The translations under genes were made by a program, and so were the position numbers. Positions 52,901 through 61,135 of a stretch of 64,000 nt of DNA are shown here, one piece after another (position 1 is the stretch's first letter; every line of letters starts with the position of its first letter). Origin of the DNA: Citromicrobium bathyomarinum (GTDB lineage: Bacteria; Pseudomonadota; Alphaproteobacteria; Sphingomonadales; Sphingomonadaceae); contig CP155577.1 in the NCBI GenBank assembly GCA_001306305.2, forward strand, positions 1,240,001 to 1,304,000, in the 5' to 3' direction. The notes beneath the pieces are model-generated. The model was not told where the DNA came from. It did no database searches and saw only the letters and a list, made by a program, of their open reading frames with translations.

Positions 52901-54371
52901 GGTCGGCTTTACCGAATTGCTGCTCGCCGGGGAGCTGTCGCCCGAACAACGAGAGAATGCGCAGCTCATCGCGGATTCGGGCCGGGCGATGATGCAGATT
53001 CTCAACGACATTCTCGATGTTTCCAAGATCGATGCGGGCCAGATGACGATCGTCAGGGAGCCGATCGACCTGCGCCACAAGCTGCAATCTTGCATGAGGC
53101 TCCTGGAGCCGACCGCCCGCCAGAAGGGGCTCAAGTTCGAACTCCTGATTGATGAGGATGTCCCCTCGCGTGTGATGGCCGATCCACTGCGGCTGCGGCA
53201 GATTCTGACCAATCTGGTCGGCAACGCGATCAAGTTCACGGCCAAGGGCATAGTAAATTGCCGCGTCTCGATTGAGCGGGGCCCGGAGGATCAGGAAACG
53301 CTCTGTATTGCAGTGGAGGATTCGGGGATCGGCATACCTGCGGACCGGCTCGACGCCATTTTCCGTGAGTTCAGCCAGGCCGATGAATCCACCGCTCGCA
53401 TATATGGAGGCACCGGCCTTGGCCTGACGATCAGCAACGAGCTCGCGAAGATGATGGACGGCGAATTGCTGGTCAGTAGCGAACTAGGCCATGGCTCGGT
53501 CTTTACCCTGCGGCTGCCTCTTTTGAGGGCGAATGGCGACCGGATCGAGTCGGCCACGACGCCGCGCAGCGAACGCGCACTCACTTTCGCCAGGCCGCCC
53601 CGCATCCTTGTCGCCGAAGACCATGACATCAATCAGGCGCTCATCATCTCGATGGCCAGCCGTATCGGATTGGCCGTCGATATTGCCGAGAATGGCGAGG
53701 AAGTGGTGCGCCTGGTCACCGATGCACAAGCCGCCGACAAACCTTATGACCTGATATTGATGGACGTTCAGATGCCCATCATGGATGGTCTGGAGGCCAC
53801 GCGGACATTGCGGGACGCCGGCATTACCCCGGATGAATTGCCGATCCTGGCGCAGACGGCCAACGCCTATAGCGACGACGTCGAACGTTGCCTTGCGGCG
53901 GGGATGCAGGGACATCTGGCGAAGCCGATCCGCATGCGCAGCCTGAAAGCTGCAATCAAGGAATGGCTGCCAAGGCATCTCTTCCATGGGGCAGCGTCCC
54001 GTTCGGAGCAGAAGGCTCCGCACAATCCGGAACAAGCGCTGCTGAAGAGTTATGCCGAGCGGCGCGAGACGACGTTCGAGGCGCTCGATCAACTGGATGC
54101 GAACAACCCGCTCGACCGGGGCGAAGTCGAAGCGGTGGCGCAGATGTTGCATAAACTGGCTGGGACCGCCGGAATGTTCGGCGAGGCAGAGCTCGGCGAG
54201 GAGGCGCGGATTCAGGAACAGGCCTTACTCGATGCCGAAGAGGAAGACGTGGGCGCGGCAGTTCGATCGGCGCAGCAAGCTTTCGCCAAGTGGAAATCGA
54301 GCGAACCTCCGACCAGATTGTTTAGTGACGCTGGCGTGGCTTCACCGCGATCAGACGAAATGCCAGATTGA
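49986..54371 (+). CDS. Hybrid sensor histidine kinase (MASE1-CHASE-PAS x3-HK-REC-Hpt)
   Basis: 1461-aa phosphorelay protein. An N-terminal multi-helix MASE1-like membrane domain (about 15-225; GFASLIWPAAGLSIAAI, WLRWWGGDMGGVLIVVPLLF) is followed by a CHASE-like periplasmic sensor (about 230-510; LPGISGIGFIEPV) and a transmembrane helix near 515-535. Three PAS/PAC modules follow (about 555-680, 685-810, 815-940; two near-identical RRFQSLASFSPAGIFRTD-type starts). The DHp is FLANMSHEIRTPMNGVVGF (His near 962), the ATPase domain ends with GTGLGLTISNELA, the receiver has LILMDVQMPIMDG (Asp near 1260), and the Hpt domain has MLHKLAGTAGMFG (His near 1395). All phosphorelay parts are intact. Its neighbours are a GAF protein and an Hpt-containing partner; surface polysaccharide control is a plausible output. 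Confidence 0.93.
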   Translation: MSGSASIRAGGASGPLIWGGLLARLPVQILGLALGYGLLGWIGQQLAPPPGFASLIWPAAGLSIAAITALGYRVWPGVFLGAWCVNALAAGSGELQADVTVALDATLIATGSTLQALLGAYWIRSRAGFPLKLEGPRELVRLLLLVGPFTCLVGATFGTATLFASGVVAQSNLINFWLRWWGGDMGGVLIVVPLLFLAPWSRGAIHWRGQRLAPFSTVAFIAILVLLFATLAAWRLNMEAAYERSQTSFESLAADSRQALDHRLQSYRQALDGGAALFEASDEVTPEQWRIYASLLDLPQTLPGISGIGFIEPVRAGEEQAFLDSLAARGRDDLEIHPLTDRDERFVIVAIEPLVDNIQAIGLDIAFEDNRRAAASKARDTGKATITRRILLVQDETESPGFLLLRPLYRPGLPTDTVEERRSAFDGWIYAPFVGPRFMSDLTPSQGKLFDIAVYDGARPDPEELIFSSSEAPAGDGASAFTVQRTFKVMEQTWTVVWTSTPAFERGVVTREASLVLIGGLLLTLIFAVLLFSGSRREAYIGRLVKQRTRELEETVAALEESERRFGDLAGLSPAGIFRTDAYGFCTYVNEAWLKQTGLGASHALGAGWLDAVHPDLRDDVKREWLDAVQAGTEWRCKLQFLKPDDVVSWVDLIAAPRIGDDGEMQGFIGVAIDITEQKLATDALKESERRFQSLASFSPAGIFRTDSAGVCNYVNPAWCQMAGLTEAEAMGTGWSRAVHYDDLDGLLQRWAAAVDRGEPYRGEFRWLHLDGSIVWVDAVAQPEFDDDGNVRGYIGVVIDVTDRKRFEKEIAERDKQLAILAENATDAVFRVELDGTCLYASPSAKDVLGVPSEHLIGTNALDGFHPDDQDRMWSLFDDLRSGRIKQIVAAYRWRSTKDDDYRWLEANAGLVKDQQSDEAKEVSVSIRDIGDRKKMELDLVAARQNAETAAAAKATFLANMSHEIRTPMNGVVGFTELLLAGELSPEQRENAQLIADSGRAMMQILNDILDVSKIDAGQMTIVREPIDLRHKLQSCMRLLEPTARQKGLKFELLIDEDVPSRVMADPLRLRQILTNLVGNAIKFTAKGIVNCRVSIERGPEDQETLCIAVEDSGIGIPADRLDAIFREFSQADESTARIYGGTGLGLTISNELAKMMDGELLVSSELGHGSVFTLRLPLLRANGDRIESATTPRSERALTFARPPRILVAEDHDINQALIISMASRIGLAVDIAENGEEVVRLVTDAQAADKPYDLILMDVQMPIMDGLEATRTLRDAGITPDELPILAQTANAYSDDVERCLAAGMQGHLAKPIRMRSLKAAIKEWLPRHLFHGAASRSEQKAPHNPEQALLKSYAERRETTFEALDQLDANNPLDRGEVEAVAQMLHKLAGTAGMFGEAELGEEARIQEQALLDAEEEDVGAAVRSAQQAFAKWKSSEPPTRLFSDAGVASPRSDEMPD

Positions 54372-54525
54372 TCGATATTCTCGAAATTCGCAGCCAGTTC
54401 GGACCGGCTCTGACATTTCAGGATTTATCATCCATCTTGGACAGCTCTAAACCGCAAGCGGTTAGTATTTACGAGACGCTCACGAAACTGGCGGTGGCAC
54501 CGCGATTGAGAGACGGAGATTGCAG

Positions 54526-56193
54526 ATGGTCAGCGACTGGGCTGATCTTCCACCCGAAGCGCAGATAGAGCTGCTGTCACGCCGCCTCGCACGCGCGGAG
54601 AGGGCGCTCGAAGACGCGGAAGCAATGCTCGACAACCGCATGCGTGAGCTCGACCGTGCGAACAAGGATTTGCGCCAGCGCGAAGGTGAACTTGTCGAGC
54701 GGCTCGATATCGAGAACCAGAAGCTCTTGAGTGCGCAGCGTCTTGCCGAGCTGGCGACCATCTACGTCGAGCATGGTCGCCATTTCACGGCCTCCGAGAA
54801 CTTCGCCGTACTTCTGGGCTATCCTGAAGGTACGATCATCAGCAAGAAGCGGCTGGGCGAGGCGATCCATCCGCTCGACCGACAGCGTTTTACAAGCGTC
54901 GCACGCAACGCCTTCGCCTCGCTTGAGCCGGACAAGGATCACACCTTCCAGCATCGCATTCTCCGGCCCGACGGAGAGGTGCGCTGGCTCGATTGGCACG
55001 TGCGGCGCGAGAGCACGCCGGTCGACGGTCAGTATGTCGTGTTCGCCACCGCGCGCGACGTCACCGAAAGCCGCACCAATGCCCGCCGTGTCCGCGCCTT
55101 GCAGTTGCGGGCGGAACGCCGCGTGAAGGAGCTGGACCGGCTTGCGGACGCCCTTCGCAAGGCGCAGGCGGAGACGGGCACGGCTCTGGAGAAGAGAAAC
55201 CGCTTCATCTCCGAAATGGCCCACCGTATCCGCACCCCGATGGGCGGGCTGATCGGCGCGATGGAGCTGCTGGTCCGGCGCTATCCGGGTGACGAACTCG
55301 CCAACAGGGGCCTGGACGCGGCGGACAATCTGGCGGCGATTGCCGATCAGCTTATTACGACTGCGGATGAAACTGGGACCAGGCAACGTGAAGACCGGCC
55401 AGTGCCCGCCAGCGCTCCGACCGACGAGTTCACCGCGCTCCGTACTGCAGATGGCAAAGCCCCGAAGATTCTGCTGGCCGAGGATACCGAGAGCAACGCA
55501 TTCGTCATAACCCAGCTGGTCGAAATGCTGGGTGGAGAGGTCACTACGGTTACCAATGGTCGCGATGCCGTCGAAGCCGTGCGCAAGGGAGGCTTCGACG
55601 CGGTGCTGATGGATGTGATGATGCCGATCATGACGGGCGAAGAGGCGACCGTGGCCATCCGGGACCTGCCCGGCCCCGAAGCCCACGTGCCGATCATCGG
55701 CATCAGTGCGCACAGCCTGCAGGCCGAAAGAGAGAGCCTGCTGACTGCGGGCATGTCGAAATGCCTCGTCAAACCGATTAGGCGCGACGCACTCGATGCC
55801 GCCTTACGTGCGGCTCTGTCAGCCGACAACGCGCAAGCCGGGGAAGCGGTGCTGTTCGATATCGAGGTTTTCCTCGAAGCATTCCTGGTCCTGCCCCCTT
55901 CCTTTCGTCAAAAGATGCTCGACGCGTTCCGCAAGGATCTCGGAAAGAATGGTGAAGCACTGGCCAGTGCAATCCTTGCCGGCGACGATGAAGGTACGGA
56001 CAGGCTTGCCCACAGTCTCAAGGGTATCTGCCTGAACGTGGGCGCTGTCGCGATGGTGGATCAACTGGCCGAGATCCGCAGCGCGCCGGTCGATCAGCGG
56101 GAAAGCATGGTCACCCCTCTGCGGGATACGATCGCCGCAAGCCTGGCGGCTTGCGACGACCTGTATGATGAGCGTGTCGCGCATGCTCAGTAA
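54526..56193 (+). CDS. PAS / DHp-like / receiver / Hpt protein without kinase ATPase domain
   Basis: 555-aa signalling protein. ATG 54526 is preferred over the TTG six bases upstream because GGAG lies about 8 bp before it. An N-terminal coiled coil (about 15-75) leads to a PAS domain (about 75-180). A DHp-like helix pair follows with FISEMAHRIRTPMGGLIGAMELL (split here: H233 in EMAHRIRTP), where the usual H-E is H-R. The ATPase domain that should follow is missing; a receiver (D363 in VLMDVMMPIMTG) and Hpt (H496 in LAHSLKGICLN) come next. It therefore cannot autophosphorylate by itself and likely works as a phosphorelay intermediate or decoy for the hybrid kinase upstream. Its 3' end overlaps the converging glycosyltransferase gene by 7 bp. 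Confidence 0.85.
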   Translation: MVSDWADLPPEAQIELLSRRLARAERALEDAEAMLDNRMRELDRANKDLRQREGELVERLDIENQKLLSAQRLAELATIYVEHGRHFTASENFAVLLGYPEGTIISKKRLGEAIHPLDRQRFTSVARNAFASLEPDKDHTFQHRILRPDGEVRWLDWHVRRESTPVDGQYVVFATARDVTESRTNARRVRALQLRAERRVKELDRLADALRKAQAETGTALEKRNRFISEMAHRIRTPMGGLIGAMELLVRRYPGDELANRGLDAADNLAAIADQLITTADETGTRQREDRPVPASAPTDEFTALRTADGKAPKILLAEDTESNAFVITQLVEMLGGEVTTVTNGRDAVEAVRKGGFDAVLMDVMMPIMTGEEATVAIRDLPGPEAHVPIIGISAHSLQAERESLLTAGMSKCLVKPIRRDALDAALRAALSADNAQAGEAVLFDIEVFLEAFLVLPPSFRQKMLDAFRKDLGKNGEALASAILAGDDEGTDRLAHSLKGICLNVGAVAMVDQLAEIRSAPVDQRESMVTPLRDTIAASLAACDDLYDERVAHAQ

Positions 56194-57614
56194 GCACCCC
56201 GACCGGTAGCGACCGCCGGAACCGTGCGCAGCAGCAGCGAAAGATCGGTCAGCAGGCCACGCCGGCGCAGATAGGCGCAATCCATCGCCACCTGGCGCTT
56301 GAACGGAATCTCGGCACGTCCGCTGACCTGCCAGATGCAGGTGATGCCGGGCTTGCCACCCAGTCGGCGCCAGCTCTGCCCGGCGTAGGTCACGACCTCG
56401 GAAGGCAGGGCAGGGCGCGGGCCGACGAGCGACATCTCGCCGGTCAAGACGTTGATCAGCTGCGGCAATTCGTCGATCGAGGTCCGGCGGATGAAGCGGC
56501 CAACCTTCGTGATGCGAGGATCGTTCTTCATCTTGAAGCAGGTTCCGTCGCGCTCCGAGTGAGCGAGCAGCGCCGCGCGTCTCGCTTCGGCATCGGTGTA
56601 CATCGAGCGGAACTTGATCATGCTGAAATTGCGTCCACGCTCGCCGATGCGGGTCTGGCGGAAGAACACCGGGCCGCGATCCTCGAGCCTGATCGCCAGC
56701 GCGACGGCGAGGAAGATCGGACACAGAGCGACCAGCGCCATCGTGGCGATTACCATGTCGGTGGCACGCTTGATGGCGGCAGATGTTTTCTCCAGCGCAC
56801 CGCGACGTTCCAGCGCGTGGCGTGCCGCATGCGCCATGAAAACTGCATTCCCCAGAATGTACCGCTTGGCGAGCCGGCGGGGCTCCATTGCCAGGCGCCA
56901 CGCCCATTCGCAGCCGATGGCGCGAACCGCCCTGGGTGCGCGAGGGATGCGGCCCGAGTAGTAGTCGAACAGGCCGCCGACGCCGAGGATCACGGGCACG
57001 TCGATCCGATGGCGGTTCCGGGCAATCCACTTTTCCTGCAGCGGCACGCCGAACCCGACGAACAGGATCGAGGCGCCCGAGCGGTTGATCCGCTCGATCA
57101 GGGCGTGCTCCTGTTCGGCATCGAAATAACCGTGCCAGGTGCCGGCAATATCGATGCGCGGAAAACTGCGCGCGGCCCATGCCGCAGCACCGTCGGCCAC
57201 GCCATGATCGCCGCCGAGAAGGAAAATCGCCTGTCCGCTATATTCGGCGAACTCGCAGATGTGCGGAAACAGATCGGTGCCGTTGAGGTTTTCGCCCAGC
57301 TTCACGCCCGCCATCCGTGCGGCCAGCGACATGCCGCTGCCATCGGGCAGAATGCGGTCGCTGACATCGAGCGCACGGCGGTATCCGGCGTCATTATAAA
57401 GCGTGTTGACGCAATGCGCGTTTACGAAGTTGACCACGGTGCGCTGTCCGCGAGCGGCGCGCGACACGATCTCGCGGGCCGTATCCTGACGGGTGCCTTT
57501 AACCAGGGTCTGGCCGAACAGGTCGACCGTCGGCTGCGCTTCCGCAGCGTTGATCTTCTGCATGAACGCGGTGAAGTCGTAGGTGGCGAATTCGCTTGTC
57601 GGATTATATCTCAT
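56187..57614 (-). CDS. Bifunctional WecG/TagA-type glycosyltransferase fused to WcaJ-type sugar-phosphate transferase
   Basis: 475-aa fusion. ATG 57614 follows AGAGGAAG. Residues about 30-235 are a WecG/TagA/CpsF domain ([58 protein letters not shown]). Residues about 265-475 are a bacterial sugar transferase with one hydrophobic hairpin ([20 protein letters not shown]) and [39 protein letters not shown] and [15 protein letters not shown]. The second domain should load sugar-1-phosphate on undecaprenyl phosphate; the first could add the second sugar. Both initiating steps of exopolysaccharide repeat synthesis would then sit in one chain. A canonical sigma-54 promoter lies upstream and a flippase/GT operon diverges from it. 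Confidence 0.93.
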   Translation of the reverse strand: MRYNPTSEFATYDFTAFMQKINAAEAQPTVDLFGQTLVKGTRQDTAREIVSRAARGQRTVVNFVNAHCVNTLYNDAGYRRALDVSDRILPDGSGMSLAARMAGVKLGENLNGTDLFPHICEFAEYSGQAIFLLGGDHGVADGAAAWAARSFPRIDIAGTWHGYFDAEQEHALIERINRSGASILFVGFGVPLQEKWIARNRHRIDVPVILGVGGLFDYYSGRIPRAPRAVRAIGCEWAWRLAMEPRRLAKRYILGNAVFMAHAARHALERRGALEKTSAAIKRATDMVIATMALVALCPIFLAVALAIRLEDRGPVFFRQTRIGERGRNFSMIKFRSMYTDAEARRAALLAHSERDGTCFKMKNDPRITKVGRFIRRTSIDELPQLINVLTGEMSLVGPRPALPSEVVTYAGQSWRRLGGKPGITCIWQVSGRAEIPFKRQVAMDCAYLRRRGLLTDLSLLLRTVPAVATGRGAY

Positions 57615-57645
57615 GGGGCTTCCTCTTGGTGGATGGCCCCGATTG

Positions 57646-57661
57646 AGCAATTGCCGTGCCA
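57646..57661 (-). promoter_or_regulatory. Sigma-54 promoter of the WecG-WcaJ gene
   Basis: On the minus strand the sequence is TGGCACG-GCAA-TTGCT, a full match to the sigma-54 consensus TGGCACG-N4-TTGCW. The predicted transcription start about 12 nt beyond the GC falls near 57635, giving a roughly 20-nt leader with the AGAGGAAG ribosome site before ATG 57614. It needs an enhancer-binding activator. Confidence 0.88.
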
Positions 57662-57737
57662 AACGGATAAAAACGATCTATATCAAGTAGTTATGCGAAT
57701 TCTCCCTGTCGCCGGAGAGCTGGCAGGATGCGGATTT

Positions 57738-57795
57738 TCGCAAGTTGCGCAGGTTCGGTTTCGCACTTTGCGATGAATTCCCTCGCAGAACGCGA
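57738..57795. promoter_or_regulatory. Three phased TCGCA-N3-TGCGA inverted repeats (candidate enhancer sites)
   Basis: Copies are TCGCA-AGT-TGCGC (57738-57750), TCGCA-CTT-TGCGA (57761-57773) and TCGCA-GAA-CGCGA (57783-57795). Starts are 23 and 22 bp apart, about two helical turns, so all face nearly the same side. They lie between the two divergent sigma-54 type promoters, about 77 and 65 bp from them, as upstream activator sites of an NtrC-class protein would. Confidence 0.65.
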
Positions 57796-57859
57796 ATTTG
57801 CGGCCCCTGCTGCCTTCCTCAAGTACCCCAACCGCCTGAAACCGGCAGAAATCCGACAC

Positions 57860-57875
57860 TGGCACGGTCCTTGAA
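57860..57875 (+). promoter_or_regulatory. Sigma-54-like promoter of the flippase/glycosyltransferase operon
   Basis: TGGCACG-GTCC-TTGAA matches the sigma-54 consensus except that the -12 element has GA for GC. A start about 12 nt downstream (near 57887) lies after the ATG at 57882, which supports the ATG at 57912 as the real flippase start. The -12 change may make it weak or dependent on the shared activator. Confidence 0.6.
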
Positions 57876-57911
57876 AATGGGATGGCGAACCTATTCGAGG
57901 ACCCGCCTTCA

Positions 57912-59186
57912 ATGTTCGCACGTACCATCTCCAACCGGCTGCCCGCAGGCATCGCGCCGATCGCCAAAGGCCTTGTCGCCTATGGCTCGGCCGAGGCGGC
58001 GACCCGGGTCGTGCGCATCCTTGCGATCCTTGTCATTGCGCGGCGCACGTCGCCCGAACTGCTCGGCACGGCGGCGCTGGCGCTGACGCTGTTCGAACTG
58101 ATCCGCGTGCTCGCCAATGCCGGTATCGGCCAGCGCATCATCGCCGCGACCGACGAGGAACTGCCCGCGCTGTGCAACACCGCAGCGCGCCTGTTCTGGG
58201 CGGTCTGCCTCGCCGTCGCGGGCGTGCAGCTGGCCGTAGCTTCCGCGCTGTTCCTGATCTGGAATCTCTCCGAAGCGGCGCTGATGCTGGCGGTGCTCTC
58301 TGGCGTCTATGTCTGCATGCCGCCCGCGCTGGTGCAGGTTTTCCTGCTGATGCGCGACGGGCGGCTGACGACCACGGCGCGGATTGCCGCAACGCAGACC
58401 ATGGCGGATCATGGCCTGACGCTGGCGCTGGTCGTCGTGTGGCCGAGCGCGTGGGCGATCGTCCTGCCCAAGCTGCTGACCGCGCCGCTGTGGACCGTGC
58501 TGACGCGCCGCGCCCGCAGGTGGTCTTCCAATCCGGCTGCCGGGTATGCGCCGGTGCGCGAATTCGCTGCCTACGGCCCCGCCATTCTCGGTTCCGAACT
58601 GATTGCCGCGCTGCGCATCCATGCCGACAAGCTGGTGATCGGCGCTCTGCTGGGGAGCGAAGCGCTGGGCCTGTACTATTTCGCTTTCAACGCCGGGCTG
58701 GGCATCACCTTGTCCTTCGTCGCGGCCTGCAACACGGTCGTCTTCCCCCTGCTGTGCAAGCAGGCTGGAGATGACGATCGCGCCCGCCTGTTCCGCCAGT
58801 CCTTCGTGCTGGGCCTGGTACTGCTGGCCCCGGTCGTCGCCGCCCAGGCGCTGCTGGCACCGGTCTACGTTCCGTTGGTGTTCGGTGCCGAGTGGATCGA
58901 CGCGGCGCCCTACATCGCTCTGCTCTCGCTCGCCGCGCTGCCTCTTTACGCCGGTTCGCTGATCGGTGCCTGGCTGCGCGCCCGCAAGCGGCCTTTCGTG
59001 GAAACGCGCCTGGCGCTGGCCGCCACCGCCACCGGTCTTGCCGGGCTGGCCGCCGGGTCCACCCACTCGCTCGCTGCAGCCTGCGCTGCCTACGCCGCCG
59101 GCCTCGCGCTGGTGCTGTTGCCGGCGGCCATCGCCCACCTGTTTGCCTCAACCATCCAATCCAGTCCGACAAAAGGAGTAGCCTGA
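57912..59186 (+). CDS. Polysaccharide flippase (Wzx / oligosaccharidyl-lipid transporter type)
   Basis: 424-aa membrane protein with about 12 helices, of the MOP exporter superfamily. ATG 57912 (MFARTISNRLP) follows GAGGA and lies behind the predicted sigma-54 transcript start; ATG 57882 would precede that start. Family marks are AYGSAEAATRVVRILAILVIARR near the N-terminus, FAAYGPAILGSELIAAL in the middle, ADKLVIGALLGSEALGLYYFAF and VFGAEWIDAAPYIALLSLAAL. It should move lipid-linked repeat units across the inner membrane. It leads an operon with three glycosyltransferases, with a 1-nt overlap to the next gene. Confidence 0.9.
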   Translation: MFARTISNRLPAGIAPIAKGLVAYGSAEAATRVVRILAILVIARRTSPELLGTAALALTLFELIRVLANAGIGQRIIAATDEELPALCNTAARLFWAVCLAVAGVQLAVASALFLIWNLSEAALMLAVLSGVYVCMPPALVQVFLLMRDGRLTTTARIAATQTMADHGLTLALVVVWPSAWAIVLPKLLTAPLWTVLTRRARRWSSNPAAGYAPVREFAAYGPAILGSELIAALRIHADKLVIGALLGSEALGLYYFAFNAGLGITLSFVAACNTVVFPLLCKQAGDDDRARLFRQSFVLGLVLLAPVVAAQALLAPVYVPLVFGAEWIDAAPYIALLSLAALPLYAGSLIGAWLRARKRPFVETRLALAATATGLAGLAAGSTHSLAAACAAYAAGLALVLLPAAIAHLFASTIQSSPTKGVA

Positions 59187-60118
59187 TGCGCACCCCCCGT
59201 TTTTCCGTGATTATCCCGGTTCACAATGCCGAACGCACGATCGCAGCGACGCTGCAAAGCGTGCGCGCGCAGTCTTTCCAGAACTTCGAGATCATCCTGA
59301 TCGACGACGGCTCGACCGATGACAGCATCCGCAAGATGCTGCCTTTCGCAGGCAATGACGAACGCGTGAGGCTGTTCGCGAAGAACCAGGAAGGCGTTTC
59401 GGCCACCCGCAATTTCGGCGCAGAGCTTGCCCGGGGTGAACTGCTTGCATTCCTCGATGCGGACGATTGCTGGCGTACCAACAAGCTGTTGCAGCACCAT
59501 CGCCTGCACGAGGTGTATCAAGGCCTGGAGGCGAGCTTCGCCAAGATCGCCTTCCGGTCTGAACGCGCAGACGGCACGCTGGCCGATCCGCTGACCTATT
59601 CCACCGTGCGACACGATCTGCTCCGTCTGGATACGGTCCTGTCGGAAAACCCTGTGTGCACCACCTCGAACCTCGTCATCAAGCGCGAGACCTTCCTTGC
59701 GATGGGCGGCTTCCATGACGGCATGAACCATGCCGAAGACCAGGAGTTTCTCGCTCGCTTCGTGGACGAGGGGCGCAAGATAGCCGGCATGGATCACTGG
59801 CTGGTGGATTACCGCCTCAGCCCGGACGGCCTGTCGTGCGATTACGAAGCCATGCTCGCAGGCTGGCGGGAGCTCGCTGCCAAATATGAAGGCCGCTTCG
59901 ACATGCGCCGGAGCGAAGCGATCTACTGCCGCTACCTCGCTCGCCGCATCCTGCGTGCAGGGGGCCCCGCGCGGCTGGCCAGGCAGATGGCCTTCGATGG
60001 CCTTCGTGCCGACTACCGCGCCTTCTTTTCCGACACACGCCGCGGCGGTCTGACGCTCGGCGCCGCGATTGGCAGCAGCCTGCTTCCGCAAGGGGTCCGG
60101 GCCAGCGTTTTCGCCTGA
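59186..60118 (+). CDS. Glycosyltransferase family 2
   Basis: 310-aa GT-A enzyme. The ATG shares a base with the flippase stop and AAAAGGAG precedes it. The N-terminal catalytic domain shows FSVIIPVHNAERTI, LIDDGSTDDS, ATRNFGAELARGELLAFLDADD (parts at about 70-92) and the acceptor-side NHAEDQEFLARF. The C-terminal 90 residues are helical and basic, probably for membrane contact. It should add one sugar to the lipid-linked repeat unit; donor and linkage cannot be told. Confidence 0.92.
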   Translation: MRTPRFSVIIPVHNAERTIAATLQSVRAQSFQNFEIILIDDGSTDDSIRKMLPFAGNDERVRLFAKNQEGVSATRNFGAELARGELLAFLDADDCWRTNKLLQHHRLHEVYQGLEASFAKIAFRSERADGTLADPLTYSTVRHDLLRLDTVLSENPVCTTSNLVIKRETFLAMGGFHDGMNHAEDQEFLARFVDEGRKIAGMDHWLVDYRLSPDGLSCDYEAMLAGWRELAAKYEGRFDMRRSEAIYCRYLARRILRAGGPARLARQMAFDGLRADYRAFFSDTRRGGLTLGAAIGSSLLPQGVRASVFA

Positions 60119-60145
60119 TTTCAAGATATTCGAAGGGGACTACCA

Positions 60146-61135
60146 GTGACCAATCCGAAAATTTCCGTCGTGATGCCCGTCTACAATGTTCAAGACTATG
60201 TGGCCGAAGCCATCCAGTCCGTTCTGGCGCAGACCTTCACCGATTTCGAACTGATCATCGTCGACGACGGTGGGCAGGACGGATCGATGGAAATCGTGCA
60301 CAGCTTCTATGACGAGCGCATCCGCATCATCACCCAGGCCAACCGGGGCCTCGCCGGTGCTCGAAACAGCGGAATTGCCGAGGCGCGTGCGCCCTACATC
60401 GCGCTGCTCGATTCCGACGATCGCTGGCACCCGGAAAAGCTGCGCCTGCACTATGTGCATCTGGAAGCCGACAAGTCGATCGGCGTCAGCTTTTCGGGTT
60501 CGCGCATGATCGATAAGGTCGGCAACGAGCTTGCGCTGGCCATGCGTCCCAAGCTGACCGGTATTCGCCCTGAAGATATCCTCCGCCGCAACCCGATCGG
60601 TAATGGCAGCGCTCCGGTGCTGCGTCGTTCGGCCATCGACGCCGCGATGTTCGCCCATCCGGAAGAACCTTGGCGCACATGCTGGTTCGACGAGAATTTC
60701 CGCCAGTCGGAAGACATCGACCTGTGGGTTCGTCTCTCGGCTGCACATGGCGTGCGGTTCGAAGGGATTGCGGGTGAGCTGACCGAATACCGCATCGTCG
60801 GCGGTGCGCTGTCGGCCAACATCGTGAAGCAGTATCTCAGCTGGACCGCGATGCTGGACAAAGCCTCGCTCTACGCACCCGAACTGGTGGCGCGGCATGG
60901 CGATGCGGCCCGCGCCTATCAGTTGCGCTACCTGGCCCGCCGCGCGATTCAGCTGGGCAATGTCGAACTGGCGGCCGACCTGTTCGGCAAGGCCGTCCGC
61001 CTCGAACCGCGCATGCTTTTGGCGGAACCGGGCAAGAGCGTAACTACCGCCGGTGCAGTCATGGCAGCGAAGGTGCTTGGCCCTGAACGCTTCCGCGCGA
61101 TTTCGAAGTGCTATCTGAAGGAGGCCGCAGCATGA
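60146..61135 (+). CDS. Glycosyltransferase family 2
   Basis: 329-aa GT-A enzyme, second in the cluster. GTG 60146 follows GAAGGGGAC. Motifs are ISVVMPVYNVQDYV, IIVDDGGQDGS, GLAGARNSGIAEARAPYIAL, DSDDRW and RQSEDIDLWVRLS. It resembles the previous gene in its first 100 residues, but the C-terminal half differs, with a TPR-like helical stretch (YLARRAIQLGNVELAADLF). It ends by overlapping the GT4 gene as ATGA. Specific sugar unknown. Confidence 0.92.
   Translation: MTNPKISVVMPVYNVQDYVAEAIQSVLAQTFTDFELIIVDDGGQDGSMEIVHSFYDERIRIITQANRGLAGARNSGIAEARAPYIALLDSDDRWHPEKLRLHYVHLEADKSIGVSFSGSRMIDKVGNELALAMRPKLTGIRPEDILRRNPIGNGSAPVLRRSAIDAAMFAHPEEPWRTCWFDENFRQSEDIDLWVRLSAAHGVRFEGIAGELTEYRIVGGALSANIVKQYLSWTAMLDKASLYAPELVARHGDAARAYQLRYLARRAIQLGNVELAADLFGKAVRLEPRMLLAEPGKSVTTAGAVMAAKVLGPERFRAISKCYLKEAAA

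Noticed and set aside
54368-54568. 66-codon TTG-start frame between the hybrid kinase and the PAS-REC-Hpt gene
   Set aside because: Its TTG overlaps the kinase stop as TTGA, but it has no clear ribosome site, runs 43 bp into the next gene and has no family likeness. A small protein cannot be excluded.
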